Below, piece by piece: positions 27,956 through 35,988 of a stretch of 64,000 bases of DNA. Position 1 is the stretch's first letter; every line of letters begins with the position of its first letter. A program made the position numbers and the translations under genes. The notes below the pieces were generated by a model. It worked only from the letters and a program-made list of their open reading frames with translations, was not told where the DNA came from and searched no databases. Origin of the DNA: Pandoraea oxalativorans (GTDB lineage Bacteria > Pseudomonadota > Gammaproteobacteria > Burkholderiales > Burkholderiaceae); contig NZ_CP011518.2 in NCBI RefSeq assembly GCF_000972785.3, forward strand, positions 558,001 to 622,000, read 5' to 3'.

Positions 27956-29785
27956 ATGTCCAACGACTCGATCTCCGCTAGACCGTTTATTTCACTGCCG
28001 CTCAAAGGCGTTCTCGACAGTGAGCTGGCTGCCGAATCCATGGATCTGGCCGCTGTCCAAAAAGGCGAAGCCGGTCGCGCCCGCGGCTGTGTTGAGACAG
28101 TCTGGCGAGCTATCGTCCGCGTCCTCGGCCTGACCAATCTGACAGCGGCCGAAACCGCCGTCGAGGGCATGGCCGGCGCTCCCACCGACCAAGAAAAGCT
28201 TGAGCACTACCTGGCACTTATGGACGTGACGGCGAAGGCGGACCACACTCGATTCACCTACGAGCGGCAGGGCGAAAGCGTTGTGCTGCGCGTCACCGGC
28301 ACCCCGCTCGAGCTCAGTTTGGGCGCGTCGAAGCTGGGGAATTGGGAGAGTTGGGAGAGTCGACTCACCAAGGTGGCGGATTACGACGCGGCCGGGGCCC
28401 ACCTGTCCCAGGTGGGCAATGTCAACGCCTCGGACTCGAGGGATCACCCGGACGAAATCCCGAGCGCACGGTTGCCTTTGCCTGCTGACCGATATGACGA
28501 ATCGCCTGACGGGGCGGCGGAAAAGAAGCACAGTGCGCATGTTAGGCGCACGTCACGAGCGCAAGTGCTGGACTTTAAGCCGTCTGTCCGAGAGAAACAG
28601 GTTGTCGCTTCGTCGCCGACCGAGGCCGGGGTGGCGCTCCCTGACGAGCGCGGGACTGACCCATCGGCCCCCAACGCGTCGGGCCCGGAGAACGGGGAAG
28701 TGGCTTCGTCGCCGACCGACGCCGGGGTGGCGCTTCCCGGCAAGCCCGAGACTGACCCATCGGCCCCCAACGCGTCGGGCCCGGAGAACGCGGGTGTGGC
28801 TTCGTCGCCGACCGACGCCGGGGTGGCGCTTCCCGGCAAGCCCGAGACTGACCCATCGGCCCCCAACGCGTCGGGCCCGGAGAACGGGGAAGTGGCTTCG
28901 TCGCCGACCCACTCTGGCGTTGCACTCACTGACGTGCGCCAGTCTGGACCATTGTCCCCCGTCGCGTCGAAAACGATTCGCCCGGCGGATACGAACGTTC
29001 GGGCCACCTCCGTCGAAGAGCAGGTCAAGTCGTGGTTCACTCTCGACAGGTTCGGTCAGCTATGGCAGGCGGTCGCACCGCTGCTTGACGATCCCAACGA
29101 CTCAGAAAAAATCGACACCGCCAAACTGCATTTTGGACTCGCCATATCCTCCAAATTTGGCCTCGAGAGCCAGATCGAAGGTTTCCTGGCCCTCAGAGAG
29201 CTGGCGAAGAAGTCCGCCCATGAATTTGAAATGGTAGGCCCCAACGGCGCAAAGACTCATCTGCGCATGGGCACAGTTCACACGCCCTTGGGTCGACAGA
29301 ACGCGCGGCGCCCCAACGCGGGCGGGCGCGATCGCGTGGGTTTGTCCAATCCGAGAACGATCTCGCCGGGTAACGAGTCGTTGGTGCAAAAGAATGAAGC
29401 GCCGATTAAGTCGCAGACTACCGCCCCCATGGAGAGCAGGAATGTGCTTGGGGTGCGCCCATCGCACAACGCCGCACCGAGCGGCGTTCAAAGGCCGACG
29501 ACACAAGCCCGGCCCCCCACCTGGGCGGACATTGAGCGTTTCTTCAAGTCCAATCAAACTCCTGCCAAGGCTCACTTCGCCGCGGTCCTAAACCCCCATT
29601 TGAGTCATCAGAGCAGGATGACCAGTTTTACGGAGTTGAAAACGCTGGCGGGGCAGGCCGCCGCCGGGGACTTTGAAGCGATCAAGGTGGGCGAACGGAC
29701 GACTCTGAAATTAGGCAAGCATTTCGTGAGCGTGGAGCCAGACGGGAGGGTGGTAAGCCCAAAGCCCACCGGGCCAAAGTCATGA
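27956..29785 (+). CDS. Dyad-controlled modular effector-like protein
   Basis: This 609-residue protein starts MSNDSISARPFISLPLKG, Ser-rich with no signal peptide. The long open frame from 27158 is rejected because it runs through the IS5 copy and the promoter. A roughly 80-residue module appears three times, at about 45-123, 352-445 and 521-605. Each ends with a pattern F-x-x-L-x-x-L, about eight residues, then F, a Gly turn and a short strand (e.g. FLALRELAKKSAHEFEMVGP). Modules 1 and 2 are separated by an acidic Pro/Ser-rich tract containing 32-residue repeats. The 47536 product has one copy of module 1. Family unknown; secretion inferred from promoter and N-terminus. Confidence 0.7.
   Translation: MSNDSISARPFISLPLKGVLDSELAAESMDLAAVQKGEAGRARGCVETVWRAIVRVLGLTNLTAAETAVEGMAGAPTDQEKLEHYLALMDVTAKADHTRFTYERQGESVVLRVTGTPLELSLGASKLGNWESWESRLTKVADYDAAGAHLSQVGNVNASDSRDHPDEIPSARLPLPADRYDESPDGAAEKKHSAHVRRTSRAQVLDFKPSVREKQVVASSPTEAGVALPDERGTDPSAPNASGPENGEVASSPTDAGVALPGKPETDPSAPNASGPENAGVASSPTDAGVALPGKPETDPSAPNASGPENGEVASSPTHSGVALTDVRQSGPLSPVASKTIRPADTNVRATSVEEQVKSWFTLDRFGQLWQAVAPLLDDPNDSEKIDTAKLHFGLAISSKFGLESQIEGFLALRELAKKSAHEFEMVGPNGAKTHLRMGTVHTPLGRQNARRPNAGGRDRVGLSNPRTISPGNESLVQKNEAPIKSQTTAPMESRNVLGVRPSHNAAPSGVQRPTTQARPPTWADIERFFKSNQTPAKAHFAAVLNPHLSHQSRMTSFTELKTLAGQAAAGDFEAIKVGERTTLKLGKHFVSVEPDGRVVSPKPTGPKS
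28604..28920 (+). repeat. 96-bp tandem repeats in coding sequence
   Basis: About 3.3 copies of a 96-bp unit start at 28604, 28700, 28796 and 28892. The two central copies are nearly identical. They encode 32-residue units with VASSPTDAGVALPGKPETDP, a likely disordered linker whose length can change by slippage without shifting frame. Confidence 0.92.
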
Positions 29786-29869
29786 CGCGCCTTTGGGATG
29801 CGCCGGTGGCGGCGAAGGGCCGTCACCGGGCGGCCGCGGCCTCGCCCACCCCGCGCCGGATTCGCGTCG

Positions 29870-30490
29870 TGTCGGCGCTTGACTGCCACGACCGTACGGG
29901 CCTACGGCAGGCGCATGCGCGGTTGCCGCAGGGTTCGCCGCCAACGTTGATGGCGCAAGTTGGTTCAGGGCACTATGCGGTCTCGGCCCGTTGTCGTCCT
30001 GACGCCATGCCGCGATGACGGCCCAAGCGTGCGCTCGCATCGGGCGCCCGTTGGTCAGCCGTCGTCGTGGAACGCGTCGTTGAACGATTCGATGTTCGCC
30101 TTTCGCGTTGGCGTGCCCGCCTCCGGCAATTTCAGAGTGACGCCGCTCGCATACGCCCACGGGTCAAGCGCGCGGCTCGTAAATTCGGGCTCCGGGTCCG
30201 TTCGCACCGCCTTGCGCTCAACCACGAGGACGCGGTGCACGGTCCGATCACGGTCCGATGCCCGAGCGACAGACAAACCTGAGATGCCATGGCCGACGAC
30301 AATGTCCACAGCCTCTTTCATGAAGTCGTCGACGACGGTCAGACACTTCACACGCGGGCCACGGCAAAGCGCCTTCATCGCGAAATCGATCGACTCCACC
30401 GCATGGGGCGCGCCCGGCAATGCCCGTGGCGCGCGCTCAACCACGCGTCCGTGGCGCGGGCGCCGGCGTCGCACCGCCTAGCGTGCCTCA
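29870..30490 (-). pseudogene. IS3-family (IS407-group-like) OrfB remnant
   Basis: On the minus strand the integrase core reads RVKCLTVVDDFMKEAVDIVV, then EPEFTSRALDPWAYASGVTL and TPTRKANIESFNDAF, followed in another frame by VIAAWRQDDNGPRPHSALNQ. The Asp, Asp and Glu regions are recognisable but the frame is broken between them. It lies inside the inverted IS5 pair, downstream of the effector-like gene. Confidence 0.78.
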
Positions 30491-30633
30491 CGGTACGAGC
30501 GACAGCCGCGCGTGTGAGGGGCGAGCGTGCCGGTGCGCTCCACCCGGGGCGCGCGGTCGGCGGCAGCCGAATCGACGACGCTCATGCGCCAACGCCACCA
30601 AACGTGCCGCCGGGGCCCGTGCACATTCTTACC

Positions 30634-31424
30634 GGCCGTCCCCAGGCGCGGGCGAGCGCCGTCAAGGCGGGATAGTGGCCGGCGGGCGTGTCGTCACGCC
30701 GGCAGACGCGACGAAAATATTGAATGCGATGGGAAAAGCGTTCGACGCCGTTCCGAGTTCGATGCCGCACACGACTACAGCGACGCTCGGTCTTTCGATT
30801 CGAGCGCGGTGCAATAACGGCCTTCGCACGCGCGGCGCGCAGGGCGCTCACGACGTCATCCGCATCATGGCCGGTGTCGGCGAACCCGAGGCCCGTGCGC
30901 GAAGGCGCGACCCGTTCGTGCGCGCGGGAAATATCCGGAACCTGTCCTTCGGCGGTGAGCATTCGCAGCGCTCGCCCGGCTTGATCGAGCGCCGGAGGCC
31001 GCTTGCTCGTGAGTCCGCCGCGCGAACGCCCGAGCGCTTGCGGGCCGCTGTTGTGCGAGCGCCGGCCGAATGCGGCCGGGCTCGCGCGACGCTCGAGTCG
31101 ATCCACCCGCGTTTGCTCCGCGTCGGCCCGCACACCGCGTGCGCCACGCACTCCCGTCCGTTGCGACGCCATCGCGAGAAGCGCAGATACCCCGTACGCC
31201 AACGGCCCACTTCGGTGGGTAAATCGCGCCACGGGCCGCCCGTTCGGCCGATCCGGAGTACGGCTTTACCAACCCCGCGGTTATCGGCCGCGGTCCGCCC
31301 CGGATCGCCTTGCTTGCTCGGTGGTCCAGCCTCGATTCGCACCCCGACACCGTCGCTCGATCATGTTCGAGTCCCCCGGCCGCTTGCGCAGACGACACGA
31401 GGCACACCCGTTTCATCCAATCCG
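30634..31424 (-). mobile_element. IS5-family element, right copy, inverted
   Basis: The reverse complement of 26965-27756 with a few substitutions and one base length difference. The minus strand shows GDPGRTAADNRGVGKAVLRI and LPTEVGRWRTGYLRFSRWRR, the N-terminal domain of an IS5/IS427 transposase. It ends only about 40 bases before the start of the NCS1 permease gene, so it has probably replaced that gene's upstream region. Confidence 0.82.
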
Positions 31425-31465
31425 AGCAGGCCCCAAGCCCTGTTCTCCAACGTCAGGAGCCGAGT

Positions 31466-32854
31466 ATGGAACCGACCACCGGTCGCGTCGCCAACGTATC
31501 GCTGGTTGAGCGTCGCTCAATTGCCCCCATTCCCGAAGCCGAGCGCCACGGCAATCTCTTCAGTCAATTCACTCTCTGGTTCGGCGCGAACCTGCAGGTC
31601 ACGGCGGTCGTCGTCGGCGCACTCGCCGTCGTCCTGGGCGGCGACGTCCTATGGTCACTGGTCGGCTTGCTCCTCGGGCAGCTTTGCGGCGGTGCGGTGA
31701 TGGCGCTGCACGGCGCACAGGGACCGCAGCTGGGACTGCCACAGATGATCTCGTGCCGCGTGCAGTTCGGCGTATATGGGGCGATCGTGCCGCTTGCGCT
31801 CGTGTGCGTCATGTACGTCGGCTTCTCGGCCGGTGGCACCGTGTTGGCCGCACAGGCGCTCGCCGAACTGCTACATGTCAGCCACGCCGCGGCGATTCTG
31901 ATGTTCTCGCTGTGCGTGACACTGCTCGCGGGGCTCGGCTATCGCACGATTCACGCGATGGGGCGCCTTTCCAGCCTCGTCGGCACGCTCGCGTTCCTAT
32001 ACCTGTTCGCGAGCCTGCTGCATGGCCATGCGCTCGCTGCGCTGCTCGCCAACCGTCATTTCACGCTTGCGTCGTTTCTGCTCGCCATCTCGCTGTCGGC
32101 ATCTTGGCAAATCGCCTACGGGCCTTACGTCGCCGACTATTCGCGCTACCTGCCGGTCACCACGTCGCCGGCAAAGACTTTTCTGGCGGTGTTCAGCGGC
32201 AGCGTGCTCGGCGCACAGGTGTCGATGACCTTCGGCGTGCTGGCCGCGGCGCTCGGTGGCGATCGCTTTTCGGGCCATGAGGTCGCGTTCATCGTCCAAC
32301 TCGGCGCGACAGGCGCCATGGCGGCGGGACTCTATTTCACCATTGCGCTTGGCAAGCTGACGGTCACCACACTCAACGCCTACGGGAGCGTGATGTCGGT
32401 CGCGGCTATCTTGACCGGCTTCGGCGGCCGGCGCGAGATCTCAGCGCGCACGCGGCTCGTATTCGTGCTGCTGAGTGTCGCGGCGTCGAGCAGTATCGCG
32501 CTCGCAGGGCAGGACAATTTCCTGAAGGCATTTTCGTCGTTTCTGCTGTTCCTGCTGGTCTTCTTCACGCCGTGGAGCGCCATCAATCTTGTCGATTACT
32601 ACTGGATCACGCGCGCGCGTTACGACCTGCCCGCCCTGTTCGAGCCGGACGGGCGCTATGGGCGCTGGAACGTGACGGGCCTCGCGGTCTACGGGATCGG
32701 CGTGCTTGTGCAACTGCCCTTCGTCGCGACGGGGCTTTATACGGGGCCGTGGGTCGACGCGCTGGGGGGCGTGGACGTGTCCTGGATCGTGGGCATCGTC
32801 GTGCCAGGCCTACTGTACTACGCGGCTTTGCACCGCTCGTACCGGGGCACCTGA
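31466..32854 (+). CDS. NCS1-family nucleobase permease (cytosine/purine type)
   Basis: This 462-residue inner-membrane transporter has about twelve hydrophobic helices. The start at 31466 has CAGGAG upstream. The N-terminus reads PIPEAERHGNLFSQFTLWFG, typical of NCS1 just before helix 1. SASWQIAYGPYVADYSRYLP is the conserved region near helix 6, and NLVDYYWITRARYDLPALFE is typical of the C-terminal part. Members import cytosine, purines, allantoin or thiamine precursors with protons or sodium. Substrate is uncertain; the nucleoside hydrolase at 42012 would fit nucleobase salvage but is far away. The gene looks intact despite the IS5 copy directly upstream. Confidence 0.88.
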   Translation: MEPTTGRVANVSLVERRSIAPIPEAERHGNLFSQFTLWFGANLQVTAVVVGALAVVLGGDVLWSLVGLLLGQLCGGAVMALHGAQGPQLGLPQMISCRVQFGVYGAIVPLALVCVMYVGFSAGGTVLAAQALAELLHVSHAAAILMFSLCVTLLAGLGYRTIHAMGRLSSLVGTLAFLYLFASLLHGHALAALLANRHFTLASFLLAISLSASWQIAYGPYVADYSRYLPVTTSPAKTFLAVFSGSVLGAQVSMTFGVLAAALGGDRFSGHEVAFIVQLGATGAMAAGLYFTIALGKLTVTTLNAYGSVMSVAAILTGFGGRREISARTRLVFVLLSVAASSSIALAGQDNFLKAFSSFLLFLLVFFTPWSAINLVDYYWITRARYDLPALFEPDGRYGRWNVTGLAVYGIGVLVQLPFVATGLYTGPWVDALGGVDVSWIVGIVVPGLLYYAALHRSYRGT

Positions 32855-32864
32855 TCGCGCGAGC

Positions 32865-32895
32865 GCGCACGGGAGCGGTAGACACCCCCGTGCGC
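32865..32895. terminator. Inverted repeat after the permease gene
   Basis: GCGCACGGG and CCCGTGCGC form a nine-pair stem ten bases after the permease stop codon. There is no T tract, so a rho-independent terminator is only possible. Confidence 0.4.
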
Positions 32896-33838
32896 CGGCC
32901 GCGCGAAACGGTGCAACGCAGCGGGGACGTCACACGGTGCGAGCTGCCGGACACCTCGCCCGGCGCGGCTCCGTCGCGGTGTTCGCCGACCGTAGGAAAA
33001 CGGTCACTGTTTCACCGGACGGAGCGGCAACTGCGGCCATACGCGCCGCCCATTTCTTCGCAAAACTTACGGTATAAGGCTTCAGAGGACCGCTGCAGGG
33101 CGGACAATGCGTACACCCTGATCCTACCCGGGGTGGCCGATACGTTCGGCCGGCAGGCATGCCGCCAACGCTGCGCGCTGTTCCGGGTGCGCCTCACCGA
33201 CGACGCGACGCATTGAAGGTCACGCACGGCGACGGTGGCGCCACACGCGGGCTCCCCCCACTTGCGAAACTTGCGAAGTTTGACGTCCGGATCCTCGATG
33301 ACGGGGGCTCGCAGGATCTCTATCAGGCCGCGCGCACCGATCTGCTTGAAGTGCTTGAAGTGCTTGAAGTGCTTGAAGTGCTTGAAGTGCTCGATGATCG
33401 TGTCGGCTCGCGCTGGATCGTCGTCCCTCGTCAGTTGCCGCCCGAAGACCGGCGCACCTGGCGCCCAGACCGCACGCCCGCACACGCGATGCGCGTCCGC
33501 CGCGTGCATCGGGCTCGCAAGCTTCGGATCCAGGGCGATTTGATGCGCAAGACAACAGCAAGACACCACGACCTGTTCCGGCCAACGCCGGGTCGGGCCC
33601 CCCTTCACCCCCACCCATTGACCGTGCAACACCCCCCCTGACGGATCAGGATCGCCGAAATTTGCAGACAACGCCGATCCGCGGGCATGTCGGCGTCTGC
33701 GGCCATCCCCAAGGCGTGGCGACCCGCTGATCCGAACCGCCCCTGTGCGCGTAAGCGCGTAAGCGCGTACCGCCGTTCGGTCGGCGTTTACCGCCGACTC
33801 GGACGCATTCGCTTGCATTTGGACTGGCGCAGTCGTCC
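32896..33838. other. Decayed DNA with a minus-strand frame
   Basis: A minus-strand frame (about 33818-33012) contains protein-like stretches such as IGARGLIEILRAPVIEDPDV and TRDDDPARADTIIEHF, possibly a relic transposase, but I cannot place the family. A 9-bp tandem repeat lies inside it. No dyad promoter. Confidence 0.3.
33343..33387. repeat. Five 9-bp tandem repeats
   Basis: Five copies of TGCTTGAAG in a row. On the minus strand this reads as repeated HFK, on the plus strand as repeated LEV. Confidence 0.9.
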
Positions 33839-34735
33839 TCAGGCGGCAGGGGCGGCGGCCCCCTGGTCGAATTCCTGAGGGGCAGCCCGCTGGCCGAGTT
33901 CCTGAGCCTTACTGAGAGCGCCCTCCGCCTTAGACTTCGCGTCGGCGGCCAGGAAGAGTGCCTCCGGCTCGAGTATCCCCAGCTGGAGGAAAACTCGTTC
34001 GGCCGCAAAGAAGGCGTCTGAGGCTGACCCAAAACGATCCGTGCCCATGTGGGTTCCAGCGAGGAACGTGTACGTTCTACCAGCGCTCAAACCGGCGCTT
34101 ACGGCGTCCTTGTCACTACCTTTTTCCCCGAAGAGCTTTGCGGCCTTCTTATAGAGCCCTGCGGCCTGCGTGAACGCGTGTTCGCATTTGCAACGGTTGG
34201 ACTCGATCAAATTCAAGGCCGTTTCTCGCGTGGCGCCGCCAGAAACGGCCTCACTGATGGCGTCCGAGAGCTCGTAGGAGTGACCTTGCACGCTCAACAC
34301 CTGCGCGGCCAGACAAAGCCTGATAGGTTCCGACAGGAGTTGGGAGAACGCATTGTCTATGGCGCCCGCTCCAAGGGTGTGTAATACCGCCTCTTTCCCC
34401 ACGGGTGAGAGATGCTCGGCCACCCCCTCGATGGCGGCTTCCCAAGCTTTCTCAATGAACTCAGTGCTCGCGCCCCGTTCGTCGGCGTGCGTGTAAAGCG
34501 CCAGGATGGCAAGGTCGGACGGCGCGCGGTTGTCGCGAAAGAACGTCGGGTCGATGCTGTCCTTCAATGCCCGCTCGAGTGACTTAAGGGCCCTCTGGAC
34601 TGCCCGCGGGCCAGAGACGTCAACCTCGACGGCGATCTTAAGGCTGTCGGGCACGAGCGGGGTAAGGCCACCGCGCAGAGCAGAGAAAGTGATACCCATA
34701 AGGGAGCGCTTCAGATGAGAATGAATAATGCCCAT
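33839..34735 (-). CDS. SNAP/TPR-like protein, relative of the 17528 product
   Basis: This soluble protein of about 298 residues has an N-terminal helical domain and a segment EHLSPVGKEAVLHTLGAG resembling the 17528 product. A SNAP-like C-terminal half follows, with CEHAFTQAAGLYKKAAKLFG and GSASDAFFAAERVFLQLG. These resemble the helical pairs of alpha-SNAP, an adaptor of membrane fusion in eukaryotes. Two starts are possible, 34735 and 34699; neither has a strong ribosome site. No dyad promoter is seen upstream. It may be a protein-interaction effector by family resemblance to the 17528 product; the target is unknown. Confidence 0.6.
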   Translation of the reverse strand: MGIIHSHLKRSLMGITFSALRGGLTPLVPDSLKIAVEVDVSGPRAVQRALKSLERALKDSIDPTFFRDNRAPSDLAILALYTHADERGASTEFIEKAWEAAIEGVAEHLSPVGKEAVLHTLGAGAIDNAFSQLLSEPIRLCLAAQVLSVQGHSYELSDAISEAVSGGATRETALNLIESNRCKCEHAFTQAAGLYKKAAKLFGEKGSDKDAVSAGLSAGRTYTFLAGTHMGTDRFGSASDAFFAAERVFLQLGILEPEALFLAADAKSKAEGALSKAQELGQRAAPQEFDQGAAAPAA

Positions 34736-35988
34736 AAATACCACCGTCGGGCCCCCGCCACATTCGGGTTTTGGCCAACATTTGCATAAACGGGAAACGT
34801 CGGGGCCGGGGCCGGCTCGCAGGCAAGCCGTGAGCGCGCGAAGGTGTCCGTACAAGGGAGGCGCGTGCAGCAAATGTCGTGGCAGTGTGACGGGCGGCCG
34901 CAGGGGTCCGAAGCCGGGAGGTCCGGCGTGCGCCATGCGTCGCGCCGGCCCCGCCTGCGCCACTCACGCTTGCGGGTAACCTGATGGCGGCTGCGCGCGC
35001 GATGATTGACGCACACCGCCGCTTTGACGTGCGCCGGCGTCACACGAGCAAACTCAGCGCGCTCGGCTTTCGCCGCCAGACAGCGGTGAGCGGTGCCGTT
35101 GCCCCCCTCCCAAGCTCGAAAATCGCGCCCCCGAGGCGAACGGCCGAGGTCGACTCGCCCGCCAACTTGCCGAGTTTTCCCCAAGGCGGCTGCGCGGCCG
35201 TCGATGTTTTCGCTACCTATTGACCGCCGCGGCGTCTGTCGAATGTTGACCGACCTAACCCGCCACCGCGCGACGCGCACCCCGTACGATGCTCGGCATG
35301 GGAATGGCGGGGCCGCAAGACGCGACGCCGCACCTCGGCACGCGCGCGCCGAGCAGTGCGAAGCCATTGCAAATGGCTGTCGCGGTCGCTTTCTCTTTCG
35401 CCCACCGGCGAAAGACGGCAATGCGCCCATGGGCCAATTCGCTACGCTATGCAGATCGACGCATCGGGCCTTCCGGGGCATGACTTCACCCGCCTGGTGA
35501 ACGCGCAAATTCCCCCCGAGTCTCCAAGCGCCAAGTCGACGACGACCGCTCTTGCCACAGCACCTGCCACCGTGCCCACGGGGGCGCTCCGCGCAGGCGC
35601 CCCCCTCCTGAATTGCCTCACTTGCCTCGCTTGCCTCGCTCCACGCACGCGCTTGCCGACCCCTGCGCGGGCGGCGGGACCGGTGATCACTCGCCGGTTA
35701 CCCTTCGGCGGATGCCGAGATATCGGAGCATTGCGCGCCCCCGGTGCTTCACCCGGGCGCCGCGTTCGCCTGCTGCTGACTTCCCGCCCAACGTCATGAC
35801 CGGGCGGCGACAGGTTTGGCCGTCGGGGCCTGCGGGGCCTGCGGGTCGCGGCCCTGCCGGGCCCGCCTCGCTCAAGCGACGCATCTCGCGTCGCAGCGCA
35901 CAGGCCGTGCGGCGCCGATGCGCTCGTTGGGCGCCGAGCCCGCGCCCGATACTTGCGGGGCAGGCGTACGCGGCGCCAAGCCGTCGGG
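34736..35988. other. 1.25-kb gap without recognisable gene
   Basis: Overlapping ORFs on both strands are GC-rich and low in complexity. One inverted repeat (TTCACC and GGTGAA near 35486-35502) resembles a small operator but does not match the dyad. No family is recognised. Confidence 0.35.

Noticed and set aside
28604..28920. Regular repeats as a CRISPR array
   Set aside because: Units are 96 bp, contiguous with no spacers, and in frame within a gene.
33343..33387. 9-bp repeats as part of a coiled-coil gene (LEV or HFK repeats)
   Set aside because: The surrounding frames on both strands show no coherent protein; it looks like a simple-sequence expansion.
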